NCBI GenBank assembly: GCA_045597125.1
Contig: JAZODR010000021.1
Span: forward strand, 35,643 to 99,642
Reading direction: 5' to 3'
From: RGIG5579 sp045597125
GTDB taxonomy: Bacteria; Bacillota; Clostridia; Oscillospirales; SIG627
DNA: 64,000 nucleotides
Shown here one piece after another: positions 1 to 8,498 of this stretch. The stretch's first letter is position 1. Every line of letters starts with the position of its first letter. The notes under the pieces are model-generated. The model had not been told where the DNA came from. It saw only the letters and a program-made list of their open reading frames with translations, and ran no database searches. A program made the position numbers and the translations under genes.

Positions 1-38
1 TATAGAAAGAATAAATGAAATAAAGAAAGGTGAAGAAG

Positions 39-356
39 ATGATATTAGTGAATACTGATTACATCAGTGGCAAAGAGCTAGAAACACTCTCTCTTGTAAA
101 AGGAAGTACCATTCAGTCAAAACACATAGGCAAGGATCTTGCGCAAAGTTTCAAGACATTAGTTGGCGGTGAACTGAAATCCTACAATGAAATGATGAAC
201 GAAGCCCGTGCGCTTGCCACCAAAAGAATGGTTGCAGAGGCCGAAGAACTTGGCGCAGATGCAATTGTTAATATTCGTTATGCTTCTTCTGCAATTATGC
301 AAGGTGCCGCAGAAGTGATAGCGTATGGCACAGCGGTCAAATTTGTCAACAAATAA
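39..356 (+). CDS. YbjQ/UPF0145 family protein
   Basis: Small soluble protein of 105 residues. It has the YbjQ (UPF0145, heavy-metal-binding-like) pattern: an N-terminal strand, a central helix with NEARALATKRM, then ELGADAIVNIRY and a closing strand with IAYGTAVK. The family is thought to form pentamers; its function is not established. An in-frame GTG at 30 would add three residues, but AAAGGTG at 26-32 sits correctly for the ATG at 39, so I chose that start. It is a single gene ending at a hairpin shared with the convergent carboxypeptidase gene. Family assignment is firm; the role is unknown. Confidence 0.85.
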   Translation: MILVNTDYISGKELETLSLVKGSTIQSKHIGKDLAQSFKTLVGGELKSYNEMMNEARALATKRMVAEAEELGADAIVNIRYASSAIMQGAAEVIAYGTAVKFVNK

Positions 357-423
357 TTTCTCTCTTTTGCGTGCTGCAATACAGGCAGCTATCAGTTGTG
401 AAAATACAGTATGAGACGAAATT

Positions 424-457
424 AAAAGGAAGCACGAGAATTTCGTGCTTCCTTTTT
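424..457. terminator. Bidirectional intrinsic terminator
   Basis: A 14-bp stem (424-437 with 443-456) has A-rich and T-rich flanks on both sides. It lies between the convergent ybjQ-like gene and the D,D-carboxypeptidase gene, whose stop codon directly abuts it. Confidence 0.8.
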
Positions 458-1797
458 CAGTGTTTGGGTTTGTGTAATTTTTTTCGGTGTAGGTATGCTG
501 CTAAGCGAAGTAAGGGGAGGGTGACGAAGATGACCAGAAGCAGAAGGATGAAAAGGATGACGAAGACCATGTCTTCTCTGAAGATATTCGAAATTGCTTT
601 GGCCGCGCCCTCTGCGCCTTTCTCCAGGGCAGATTTTGTCGTGATGGGCTTTCCGTTCCACGATATACATAAGGAGATTTCTTTTTCGATGGGCTCGGAA
701 TTAAAGGTGAAATTCAGAGAGCCGATTTTTTTGCCGTCTTTTATATCGTTGACGTGAAGCTCCTTAGGGAGATTTAGTTTGTAATGGGGTTCGGTATTTT
801 TGCGAAGAAGCGCCGTTACGTTTTCGTTTGCGGTGACGGAAACGGTTTCTTCGGAATCTGTCACGGAAAGGCGGGTGACCTCTTGCCCTTTTTCAAAGAC
901 CGTTTGCAAAGCGAAGTTTTCGTAAGCGTAGGAAAGCAGGGTATGAGTCTCGATTTCTGCCATATTGCCGGGATATTTTTTATTTCCGTCCAGATTTGCA
1001 CCAATCAAAACAGAAACGCAGGACATACCGTCTTGTTCGCTGTAGGTGGCAAGGCATCTGCCTGCTTCATTGGTAAATCCGGATTTTCCGCCTACATAGC
1101 AGGGGAGGTAGTATTTTGCACCCTCATTGTAACTGCGCACCGTATAGTTTAATTTGCGCTCGGCTGTTTTTTGGGTTGCGGGGATGGAGTAATCCCGCAG
1201 AGAAATAATTTCGCGGAAGGCGTCGTATTTCATTGCTTCCCGCAAAATGATTGCCATATCGCGGGGGGAAGAGTAGTGGTTGGGGTGATGCAGACCGTGT
1301 GCATTTTCGAAATGGGTGTTTTTTAGCCCCATTTTTTTAGCAGTATCGTTCATTTTTTGAATGAAACGGGAAATTTCTCCGTCGCCGAAATGCTCTGCTA
1401 AAAGGTCTGCCACATCGCAGAAGGATTCGATCATCAGTCCTGCCAAAAGATCGAATACCGTGAAAGTTTCGCCGCTTTTCAGAGCCATATGGACACCGCG
1501 GTCCTTAATGATATAATCAAACATAGACATACTGGTTACGGTGATGGTTTCTTCTTTTAAATTTTTGCATTCCTGCAGCACTACCAGCGCGGTCATAATC
1601 TTCGTCATGGAAGCGGGGAACATACGGGCGTTTTCTGCTTTGGAATACAGAACCGTTTCGGTTTCCAGATTGATCAGATAGACACCTTGGGAATCCAAGG
1701 AAATATCATAAATTGGATCTTTTTCGGCAAAAACCGACAACGGGGCGCTGAAAAGAAAGAGAATCAACGCAAGGGTAAGTGAAAATATACGTTTCAT
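457..1797 (-). CDS. D-alanyl-D-alanine carboxypeptidase (DacA/DacF-like PBP) with altered SxN motif
   Basis: Exported low-molecular-weight penicillin-binding protein of 446 residues that would trim the terminal D-Ala of peptidoglycan stem peptides. It has a signal peptide (about 1-24), the nucleophile motif SMTK (S63-K66) and KSG (238-240). The second motif, normally S-x-N, reads S125-F-C127, so the asparagine is replaced by cysteine. A C-terminal segment near residues 412-432 is hydrophobic and ends in a basic tail, which fits a membrane anchor. It is the last gene of a minus operon, 20 bp after the polyprenyl synthase gene. Family assignment is clear; full activity is uncertain because of the SxN change. 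Confidence 0.88.
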   Translation of the reverse strand: MKRIFSLTLALILFLFSAPLSVFAEKDPIYDISLDSQGVYLINLETETVLYSKAENARMFPASMTKIMTALVVLQECKNLKEETITVTSMSMFDYIIKDRGVHMALKSGETFTVFDLLAGLMIESFCDVADLLAEHFGDGEISRFIQKMNDTAKKMGLKNTHFENAHGLHHPNHYSSPRDMAIILREAMKYDAFREIISLRDYSIPATQKTAERKLNYTVRSYNEGAKYYLPCYVGGKSGFTNEAGRCLATYSEQDGMSCVSVLIGANLDGNKKYPGNMAEIETHTLLSYAYENFALQTVFEKGQEVTRLSVTDSEETVSVTANENVTALLRKNTEPHYKLNLPKELHVNDIKDGKKIGSLNFTFNSEPIEKEISLCISWNGKPITTKSALEKGAEGAAKAISNIFREDMVFVILFILLLLVIFVTLPLLRLAAYLHRKKLHKPKH

Positions 1798-1817
1798 AAA
1801 ATCTTCAATTTCCTTTT

Positions 1818-2900
1818 TTACATATCACGGTATAGCATAAAGCTTCTCCAAGCCTCCAAAAGCTGTTTGGAGGGGGAATCGGGCAGGGAAGCGAGAGCTT
1901 TTTCTGCCTCTGCCAGGTAAGAAGCGGCAAGGGAGCGGGTTTCTTCCAGACCTCGTTCCATCAAAATATTTCTCGCCTTCAGAATATCGTCTTCGTTCTT
2001 GGAGGAGCCAACCACGCGGCGGAGAAAAGCCTTTTCTTCTTCGGAGGCATTCTCATAAGCGGTCAGAAGGAGGATGGTGGGTTTTCCTTCGCGGATGTCG
2101 CTTCCGATGGGTTTGCCCAAGGTTTTTTCGGTAGAGGTGATTCCCAAAATATCGTCCTGCAATTGAAATGCCAGACCGCAAAGCTCGGCAAATTTTGCAA
2201 GGGACGCACAGAGGGGATTTTCGACATTGGGCTGACGGGAACCAATCAAAGCGCCGGATAAAGCGCTGATGGCGAAAAGCGCCCCGGTTTTTCCTGCCAT
2301 CATCGTGGTAACCTCGTCTTTGGTTAGGCGATAGAAAGAGCCTTCGCCGTAGAGAACACCGTTTTTGGTATCAATGGTTTCTCCGCTGATAAGGAAGGGG
2401 CCGTAATTTCCCTCTAAAAGGGAAATAATCTTTAATGTAACGGAGGGCGGAACAAAGCCTGAATCGGAAAGCTGTGACAGGTAGGATATGGCAGCACTGT
2501 GCAAGGCATCTCCTGCCAAAAGGGCGGCGTCAAAACCGTATTCGGCTGCTTTTTCCGCTCCAAATTCGGCAAAGGAATCGGTGATAAGTTTATGGACTGC
2601 GCTTTTACCTCGACGGGTATCGTCGTGGTCGATCATATCATCGTGAATCAGGGTCCAATTGTGATACAACTCTAAGGCAAGGGCGCACGGAGTGGCGGCT
2701 TCTTCGGCTTCTTTTCCGCCTAAAGCTCCTGCCGCAAGACGGCAAATGGCAGGGCGTAAGCGCTTTCCGCCACGCTCAAAATAGACAAAGGCTCCCTCGT
2801 GAAGCTCCGCCGGGGTCAAGGCATAGGGAGGATTCTTTTGGTAGTAGGAAAGAATGGTATCGCCGCTTTCCTTTAAATAAGAAAGAAGAAGCTTGTTCAT
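1818..2900 (-). CDS. Polyprenyl (prenyl diphosphate) synthase
   Basis: Class I trans-prenyltransferase of 360 residues that condenses isopentenyl diphosphate with allylic diphosphates. It shows GGKRLRP near the N-terminus, the first aspartate-rich motif DDMIDHDD (about 86-93) and the second, QLQDDILG (about 245-252). Chain length (farnesyl, geranylgeranyl or longer) cannot be read from the sequence with confidence. Its start overlaps the stop of the XRE-like gene by four bases (ATGA), so translation is probably coupled. It lies upstream of a peptidoglycan-trimming enzyme, which suggests a lipid-carrier or quinone supply role, but that is inference. Confidence 0.9.
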   Translation of the reverse strand: MNKLLLSYLKESGDTILSYYQKNPPYALTPAELHEGAFVYFERGGKRLRPAICRLAAGALGGKEAEEAATPCALALELYHNWTLIHDDMIDHDDTRRGKSAVHKLITDSFAEFGAEKAAEYGFDAALLAGDALHSAAISYLSQLSDSGFVPPSVTLKIISLLEGNYGPFLISGETIDTKNGVLYGEGSFYRLTKDEVTTMMAGKTGALFAISALSGALIGSRQPNVENPLCASLAKFAELCGLAFQLQDDILGITSTEKTLGKPIGSDIREGKPTILLLTAYENASEEEKAFLRRVVGSSKNEDDILKARNILMERGLEETRSLAASYLAEAEKALASLPDSPSKQLLEAWRSFMLYRDM

Positions 2901-3256
2901 CGGCTCAAAAGGAAATCAATGTAATCCAGAACCATTTTTCTCTGACCCATTGAGAGGTTTTGAAATTTTTCATTGAATAATTCTCCGGAGCGAAAGGCAT
3001 TGCCGGAGGGTTTTTTTTCTTCCGTTTCTTTATAAACGCCCGAGCAGAAGAGCAGATCATCCGCCGTGATGCCTCCTGCTGCGTTCTGAGCAATTTTATT
3101 GATGAGTTTGAGCCTGGGGGAATTTTCTTGCTGACCCAAGGCGAGTTTTCTCATCTGGATATAACTGATGTCGCTGTCCATGGCAAACTGTCGCCAGGAG
3201 CGATCTCCCTTTGCCTGTTCCAGCAAAAGAGAAAAGATGCGTTTGTTGAATTTCAT
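2897..3256 (-). CDS. XRE-like helix-turn-helix protein
   Basis: Small protein of 119 residues. The N-terminal half resembles an XRE/Cro-type DNA-binding domain (WRQFAMDSDISYIQMRKLALGQ region, about 20-41). The C-terminal part ends in a predicted amphipathic helix. The reading frame is open up to 3331, but AAGGCGG lies about eight bases before the ATG at 3256 and a promoter sits just upstream, so this start is preferred. It heads the operon with the polyprenyl synthase and carboxypeptidase genes and could regulate it. Ligand and targets are unknown. Confidence 0.75.
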   Translation of the reverse strand: MKFNKRIFSLLLEQAKGDRSWRQFAMDSDISYIQMRKLALGQQENSPRLKLINKIAQNAAGGITADDLLFCSGVYKETEEKKPSGNAFRSGELFNEKFQNLSMGQRKMVLDYIDFLLSR

Positions 3257-3290
3257 TGCGCGTCCGCCTTTATATTTTGATTCAATTGAT

Positions 3291-3320
3291 ATTATATCAG
3301 TAAAAGAGCACTTCTGGCAA
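3291..3320 (-). promoter_or_regulatory. Promoter of the XRE-like / polyprenyl synthase operon
   Basis: On the minus strand, TTGCCA (3320-3315) and TATAAT (3296-3291) are separated by 18 bp, placing the transcription start about 28 bp before the ATG at 3256. Confidence 0.5.
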
Positions 3321-3331
3321 GAAAAAAACAC

Positions 3332-3617
3332 AAACTTTTGTGAATAAAATAAAAATTTATTGTGTAATGAAACAGTTTATACAGTTTTTTAAAGAGAAAT
3401 TTTGTATTAAAAAATATATAATGAGTTTAGATAAATGTAGTATAAATCAAAGATTTCGAATATGAATAATAATCTTTTCTATAATATTTGTACAATTTAG
3501 ACAAATTGTTTTTTGTATTTTTGGGGAATAAACATCTTTTCATCAGGGGGGAAATTTGTTAAAATGTATTCGTTTGATTATGCAGAGGGTTTCTGCGCAT
3601 ATTTTTAGGAGGAAAAA
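3332..3617 (+). promoter_or_regulatory. AT-rich leader region of the MsmK-like ATPase gene
   Basis: A 286-bp, very A+T-rich stretch without a credible gene. It holds a perfect inverted repeat, ACAATTT-agac-AAATTGT (3492-3509), that could be an operator, several TATAAT-like boxes with poor -35 partners (for example 3416-3421), and a strong AGGAGG ribosome binding site (3608-3613). I could not pick a single promoter with confidence. The long AT-rich stretch fits a strongly expressed or regulated gene. Confidence 0.35.
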
Positions 3618-4739
3618 ATGGCAAGTGTATCTTTGAAGCATATTTTTAAGAAGTACCCCGGCGGTGTTACTGCGGTAACCGATTTTTGTCTGGAGATTAA
3701 GGATAAGGAATTTATTATTCTGGTAGGTCCCTCCGGTTGCGGTAAGTCCACCACCCTGCGTATGGTAGCAGGTCTGGAGGAAATCACCGAGGGTGAACTT
3801 TTCATCGGTGATAAGCTGGTTAACGACGTTGCACCTAAGGATAGAGATATTGCGATGGTGTTCCAGAACTACGCTTTGTATCCCCATATGTCCGTATTTG
3901 ATAATATGGCATTTGGTTTGAAGCTCCGTAAGGTTCCCAAGGAAGAAATCAAGAGAAGAGTTGAGGAAGCTGCTCGCATTCTGGATATTGCTCACTTGCT
4001 CGACCGTAAGCCTAAGGCTTTGTCCGGTGGTCAGAGACAGCGTGTTGCTCTGGGTCGTGCGATTGTCCGTGAGCCTAAGGTGTTCCTGCTCGATGAGCCT
4101 CTGTCCAACTTGGACGCAAAGCTGCGTGCATCTATGAGAACTGAGCTGACCAAGCTTCATCAGAAACTGCAGACCACCTTTATCTATGTAACCCACGACC
4201 AGACCGAGGCTATGACTATGGCTTCCAGAATCGTCGTTATGAAGGACGGTATCATTCAGCAGGTTGATACTCCTCAAAATCTGTATGATTTGCCCGTTAA
4301 CTTGTTCGTTGCAGGCTTTATCGGTACTCCTCAGATGAACTTTATCAATGGTAAGCTCATCAAGAAGAGAGGCGAGGACGGCATTTACTTCACCTTTGGT
4401 GAAAGCAATGAGTTCAAGCTTCCCGAAGAGAAGGCTGAGGACGAAGAGGTTCAGAAGTACGTTGGCAAGGAAGTGATTGCAGGTATTCGTTCCGAGGCAA
4501 TTCACGACGAGCCTATGTACTTGTCTCAGTTCTCTGAATGGGTAATTGATGCAGGCGTTGACGTGACCGAGTTGATGGGTGCTGAAATCTTCTTGTACCT
4601 GAATAGCCAAGAGACCAACTTCATTGCAAGAGTATCTCCCCGCTCCAAGGCTAAGGTTGGCGATTCCATCAAGGTTGCCTTCGATATTAACAGAATGCAC
4701 CTGTTTGATAAGGACACCGAAATCTGCATTTGCCACTAA
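3618..4739 (+). CDS. MsmK/UgpC-type sugar ABC transporter ATPase
   Basis: Cytoplasmic ABC ATPase of 373 residues of the carbohydrate-uptake (CUT1) type. It shows Walker A GPSGCGKST (about 37-45), the signature LSGGQRQRVALGRA (about 135-148), Walker B VFLLDEP with the D-loop SNLDAKLR, and the switch histidine in YVTHDQTEAM. The C-terminal third forms a TOBE-type regulatory domain. No permease or binding-protein gene is adjacent, and the gene has its own leader and terminator. In Firmicutes such orphan MsmK/MsiK ATPases power several separate sugar importers. Codon choice looks strongly biased (GGT, CGT, AAG), suggesting high expression. Confidence 0.92.
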   Translation: MASVSLKHIFKKYPGGVTAVTDFCLEIKDKEFIILVGPSGCGKSTTLRMVAGLEEITEGELFIGDKLVNDVAPKDRDIAMVFQNYALYPHMSVFDNMAFGLKLRKVPKEEIKRRVEEAARILDIAHLLDRKPKALSGGQRQRVALGRAIVREPKVFLLDEPLSNLDAKLRASMRTELTKLHQKLQTTFIYVTHDQTEAMTMASRIVVMKDGIIQQVDTPQNLYDLPVNLFVAGFIGTPQMNFINGKLIKKRGEDGIYFTFGESNEFKLPEEKAEDEEVQKYVGKEVIAGIRSEAIHDEPMYLSQFSEWVIDAGVDVTELMGAEIFLYLNSQETNFIARVSPRSKAKVGDSIKVAFDINRMHLFDKDTEICICH

Positions 4740-4748
4740 TACAAAATT

Positions 4749-4779
4749 CCACCCGATGAACACATCGGGTGGTTTTTTT
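4749..4779 (+). terminator. Intrinsic terminator of the ATPase gene
   Basis: A perfect 10-bp stem (4749-4758 with 4763-4772), AACA loop and seven T residues follow, ten bases after the stop codon. Confidence 0.88.
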
Positions 4780-4861
4780 ATAAAAAGAATCGTTTTTCTT
4801 GATTTTTTTGTCAGTTTGTGGTAAAATAAACGGGTTATTTTGGATAAAGAAAGGTTTTGTT

Positions 4862-6358
4862 ATGGACAAAAAGAAAAACGGCTTTGCCAGTGGATTGGGA
4901 TTTGTTTTGGCAGCAGCGGGCTCGGCAGTAGGGCTCGGCAATCTTTGGGGATTTCCTTATAAGACACAGGAATACGGCGGCGCAGCATTCGTATTGGTTT
5001 ATATTGCTTGCGTTCTTTTGATTGGCGCGGTTACGATGGTTTGTGAGATTTTTATTGGCAGACGCGCTCAGGCAAATCCCGTTACCGCTTATAAAAAAAT
5101 CAATAAAAATGTGGGCTGGTTTGGTGTACTTGCCATTCTGATTCCCGGTTTTATTGCTTGTTATTATTCGGTGCTGGGAGGGTATACGGTTCGTTTTGCC
5201 GTCAATTCCTTTAAGGGCAATGACGGAACGATGGATGCCTTTGTCTCCAATGGCATATTGGTAACAATCTTTACTGCGATTTTTATTGCAATGGCGCTTT
5301 TTGTTGTTATGGCGGGTGTGAAGGGCGGTATTGAGAAGGCATCTAAGGTTTTGATGCCGGCGCTTTTCATTTTGCTGTTTGGCACTGCAATCTTCTCTCT
5401 TTGTCTGGGGGAAGGTGTTTCGGAAGGCTTGAAGTTTTATTTGAAACCCGATTTTTCAAAATTGGGCGGTATGCAAATTCTTGCGGCGATGGGTCAGGCT
5501 TTTTATTCTCTTTCTTTGGGAATGGGAGCAATGATTGTTTACGGCTCTTATACGGGCAAAGAGATCAGCGTTGTCAAGTCAACGGGCATGATTTGTTTAT
5601 TTGATACGATGGTAGCTCTTTTGGCAGGTTTTGCCATTTTCCCGGCGTTGTATCACTACAAGGCGACTGCAGGTGTTATGCCGGAGAATATTGCAGGTTC
5701 AAAATTGATGTTTAAGACTTTGCCCATGGTATTTGAATCTCTTGGCTTTGTTGGAAAAGTTGTCAGTTTTCTGTTTTTCGCTATGGTTGTGATTGCTGCT
5801 TTGACCTCTGTTATTTCTCTTCTTGAGGTGGTATGTCAGTTTGTGATTCAGAAATTCCGTGTTTCCCGCAAAAAGGCAGTTTCTATTCTTGCTTTGATTT
5901 GTTTTTTGATTTCTATTCCCGTGGGAATTTCTGCAGGGCAGGATATATCTTCTCCCGATGCTATTAAGGTATTTGGAATGGATCTGCTCAGCTTTTTTGA
6001 TACGGTAACTAATACGGTATTGATGCCTGTTTGTGCTTTTTTTAGTTGTATTGCAATTGGCTGGTTCATCGGGCCGAAGAAAGCGGTCTCTGAAATGGAG
6101 GAAGATGGTCAAAAACTTGGCTTTTTCCGCCCTATCTTTATGTTTATGGTAAAATATGTAACCCCGATTTTGATTTTGGCAATTGAGGTTCTCGGTGTCT
6201 TTGAGCTGATCTTTCCCAAGGGAGAAGTGGGAAGAGCTTTTTCTTTCGACGGTTTGGGAATTTCTCTTTCTGCCTATGGAATTCTTGCGGTAGGCACGGT
6301 GCTTTACTTTGTATTCTTTAAGAAAAGCGATACCGGTACCAACGAAGACGAAAAGTAA
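4862..6358 (+). CDS. Sodium-dependent transporter of the NSS (SNF) family
   Basis: Inner-membrane sodium symporter of 498 residues, likely for an amino acid or related amine. The N-terminus contains GSAVGLGNLWGFPY, the unwound TM1 region that binds sodium and substrate in LeuT-fold NSS proteins. About 11-12 hydrophobic segments follow. In most relatives the residue after the Trp of this motif is Arg (an extracellular gate); here it is Gly. The frame is open from 4799, but AAAGAAAGG before the ATG at 4862 and the conserved N-terminus favour that start. It is a single gene, convergent with pckG. Family is certain, substrate unknown. Confidence 0.9.
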   Translation: MDKKKNGFASGLGFVLAAAGSAVGLGNLWGFPYKTQEYGGAAFVLVYIACVLLIGAVTMVCEIFIGRRAQANPVTAYKKINKNVGWFGVLAILIPGFIACYYSVLGGYTVRFAVNSFKGNDGTMDAFVSNGILVTIFTAIFIAMALFVVMAGVKGGIEKASKVLMPALFILLFGTAIFSLCLGEGVSEGLKFYLKPDFSKLGGMQILAAMGQAFYSLSLGMGAMIVYGSYTGKEISVVKSTGMICLFDTMVALLAGFAIFPALYHYKATAGVMPENIAGSKLMFKTLPMVFESLGFVGKVVSFLFFAMVVIAALTSVISLLEVVCQFVIQKFRVSRKKAVSILALICFLISIPVGISAGQDISSPDAIKVFGMDLLSFFDTVTNTVLMPVCAFFSCIAIGWFIGPKKAVSEMEEDGQKLGFFRPIFMFMVKYVTPILILAIEVLGVFELIFPKGEVGRAFSFDGLGISLSAYGILAVGTVLYFVFFKKSDTGTNEDEK

Positions 6359-6360
6359 AA

Positions 6361-6393
6361 AAAGACCGCTTGCATTGCAAGCGTTCTTTTTTT
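6361..6393. terminator. Bidirectional intrinsic terminator
   Basis: Stem CGCTTGC/GCAAGCG (6367-6373 with 6377-6383) is extended by A/T pairs after one mismatch. T-runs lie on both strands, between the convergent transporter gene and pckG. Confidence 0.82.
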
Positions 6394-6399
6394 TGTAAA

Positions 6400-8175
6400 T
6401 TACTTCAGGTTTGCTTTCAGGGTCTCCAGCTGAGTCTTGAGCTCTGCGGGCAGACGATCGAATTTCTTGAAGTACTCTTCAACGTCGGCGGCATACGCAT
6501 TCCAAGCATCCTTATCAACGGTAAGAATGGATTTGAGAACCTCGAAGTCCATATCCAGATCGGTAAGATCAATGTCTTCGGGTCTGGGAATGTAACCGAT
6601 AGCGGTTTCAGCGGCATCCGCCTTGCCTTCGCAACGGTCGATAATCCAGTTAAGAACTCTCATATTATCACCGAATCCGGGCCATACGAAATTGCCCTCG
6701 TCGTCGGTACGGAACCAGTTAACGTTAAAGATCTTGGGAGCCTTGTCACCCAGCTTTTCGCCCATATCGAGCCAATGCTGGAAGTAGTCGCCCATATTGT
6801 ATCCACAGAAGGGAAGCATAGCCATGGGATCGTGACGAACCACACCGACTGCACCGGCAGCGGCTGCGGTGGTCTCGGAAGCCATGGTAGCACCTACGAA
6901 TACACCGTTCTTCCAATCCTTGGACTGGTAAACCAGGGGAGCCAGTTTTGCACGTCTTCCGCCAAATACGATTGCGGAGATGGGAACGCCCGCGCCTTTA
7001 TCAAATTCCTCGGAAATGCAGGGGCAGTTTACAGCGGGAGCGGTGAAACGGGAGTTGGGATGAGCAGCGCAGGTGGACTTGTCAGCCTTGTCAAACTTGG
7101 AGGGATCCCAAGGATTGCCTTTCCAGTCGATGGCGTTCTCGGGCAGGTTTTTGTTGAGACCTTCCCACCATACGGTGTTGTCATTCAAATCCAACGCTAC
7201 ATTGGTGAAGATGGTGTTCTTCTTGGTAGATTCAAGAGCATTGAAGTTGGACTTTTCGTTGGTACCGGGAGCAACGCCGAAGAAGCCGTTCTCGGGGTTG
7301 ATGGCGTAGAGTCTGCCATCGGCACCGATTCTCATCCAGGCAATATCGTCGCCAACGGTCCATACCTTGTATCCCTTTTCGCGGAGATACTTGGGAGGAA
7401 TGAGCATTGCAAGGTTGGTCTTACCGCAAGCGGAGGGGAATGCAGCGGCGATGTATTTTACTTCGCCCTTGGGATTTTCAAGACCCAGAATGAGCATATG
7501 CTCTGCCATCCAGCCTTCCTTCCAGCCCTGGTAGGAAGCGATACGGAGAGCGAAGCACTTCTTGCCGAGAAGCACGTTTCCGCCGTAAGCGGAGTTTACG
7601 GAAATGATGGTGTTGTCTTCGGGGAACTGGCAGATGTATCTGTTCTCGGGATCAACATCGCATTTTGCGTGCAGACCGCGAACCCAGTCGTTGGAGTCGC
7701 CCAGAACTTCCAATACCTTGGTGCCAACACGGGTCATAATTGCCATATTGAGAACAACGTAGATGGAGTCGGTAATTTCGATTCCGATTTTTGCAAGAGG
7801 AGAACCGATGGGACCCATAGAGAAGGGGATGATGTACATGGTTCTTCCCTTGTAGGTACCGCGTGCAATGTTGTAGAGCTTTTCATACATTTCTGCGGGT
7901 GCACACCAGTTGTTGGTGGGACCTGCATCTTCCTTTACGGAGGTGCAGATAAAGGTTCTGTCCTCAACACGAGCTACGTCGTTTTGACGAGTTCTATGGA
8001 GGTAGCAGCCGGGAAGTTTTTCTTCATTGAGCTTCTGCAGTTCACCACTTGCACAAGCCTCGGCACGGAGTGCCTCCAGCTGAGCTTCTTCGCCGGTGAT
8101 CCACACCATTTGATCGGGGTTTAGAAGAGATTTCATCTCTTCGAGCCACTTAAGAACGGTTGCGTTGGTGGTCAT
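6400..8175 (-). CDS. pckG: Phosphoenolpyruvate carboxykinase (GTP)
   Basis: Cytosolic enzyme of 591 residues that interconverts oxaloacetate + GTP and phosphoenolpyruvate + GDP + CO2. The GTP-type P-loop reads FPSACGKTNLAML; FSMGPIGSPLAKIGIEITDS and the RRAKLAPLVY and ARVEDRTF regions are also typical of the GTP class rather than the ATP class. Length is normal. In fermenting anaerobes it often runs in the CO2-fixing direction toward succinate or propionate. It is a single gene with AAAGGA before the ATG, its own promoter, and a shared downstream terminator. Confidence 0.95.
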   Translation of the reverse strand: MTTNATVLKWLEEMKSLLNPDQMVWITGEEAQLEALRAEACASGELQKLNEEKLPGCYLHRTRQNDVARVEDRTFICTSVKEDAGPTNNWCAPAEMYEKLYNIARGTYKGRTMYIIPFSMGPIGSPLAKIGIEITDSIYVVLNMAIMTRVGTKVLEVLGDSNDWVRGLHAKCDVDPENRYICQFPEDNTIISVNSAYGGNVLLGKKCFALRIASYQGWKEGWMAEHMLILGLENPKGEVKYIAAAFPSACGKTNLAMLIPPKYLREKGYKVWTVGDDIAWMRIGADGRLYAINPENGFFGVAPGTNEKSNFNALESTKKNTIFTNVALDLNDNTVWWEGLNKNLPENAIDWKGNPWDPSKFDKADKSTCAAHPNSRFTAPAVNCPCISEEFDKGAGVPISAIVFGGRRAKLAPLVYQSKDWKNGVFVGATMASETTAAAAGAVGVVRHDPMAMLPFCGYNMGDYFQHWLDMGEKLGDKAPKIFNVNWFRTDDEGNFVWPGFGDNMRVLNWIIDRCEGKADAAETAIGYIPRPEDIDLTDLDMDFEVLKSILTVDKDAWNAYAADVEEYFKKFDRLPAELKTQLETLKANLK

Positions 8176-8215
8176 GATTTGAGTTCCTTTCTCTCATTGA
8201 TTCAAAGTTACCGAT

Positions 8216-8244
8216 ATTATACTAAAATATACAAAGTTGCGCAA
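8216..8244 (-). promoter_or_regulatory. Promoter of pckG
   Basis: On the minus strand a perfect TATAAT (8221-8216) lies 17 bp from a weaker TTGCGC (8244-8239), about 40 bp before the start codon. The rest of the intergenic stretch to 8436 is A/T-rich and holds no gene that I can see. Confidence 0.5.
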
Positions 8245-8436
8245 GAGGTGAAGGGCAGAAAAACGAAAAAAAATACTTTTTTTCTCAAAACTTACGAAAA
8301 ATAACAAAAGCGCACTTTTAATTTATTTCTTTTTTGAAATAAACTTGGTTTTCAAAATAAATTTAATAGTTGAAAGGTTGTTTTGATTTGGCAAAGAAAA
8401 GGAAAGCTCCTTTTTGCAAAAAAATCAAAAAAAGGT

Positions 8437-8465
8437 TTGAAATGGTACAGAATATATAGTATAAT
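8437..8465 (+). promoter_or_regulatory. Promoter of the M16 peptidase / lgt / folD / trigger-factor-like operon
   Basis: TTGAAA (8437-8442), a 17-bp spacer and a perfect TATAAT (8460-8465) precede the ribosome binding site AAAGGACG and the ATG at 8499. It appears to drive seven tightly spaced genes. Confidence 0.78.
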
Positions 8466-8498
8466 ATAGTGGATTATAAATGGCAGAAAGGACGAAAT

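Noticed and set aside
371..757. 128-codon plus frame after the ybjQ-like gene
   Set aside because: Runs through the terminator and antisense to the carboxypeptidase gene.
3543..4763. Long open frame (406 codons) on the minus strand opposite the MsmK-like ATPase gene
   Set aside because: It mirrors the ATPase gene exactly, lacks a ribosome binding site and gives a protein of low plausibility; a by-product of codon bias.
6370..8124. 584-codon frame on the plus strand opposite pckG
   Set aside because: Antisense shadow of a strongly codon-biased, clearly identified gene.
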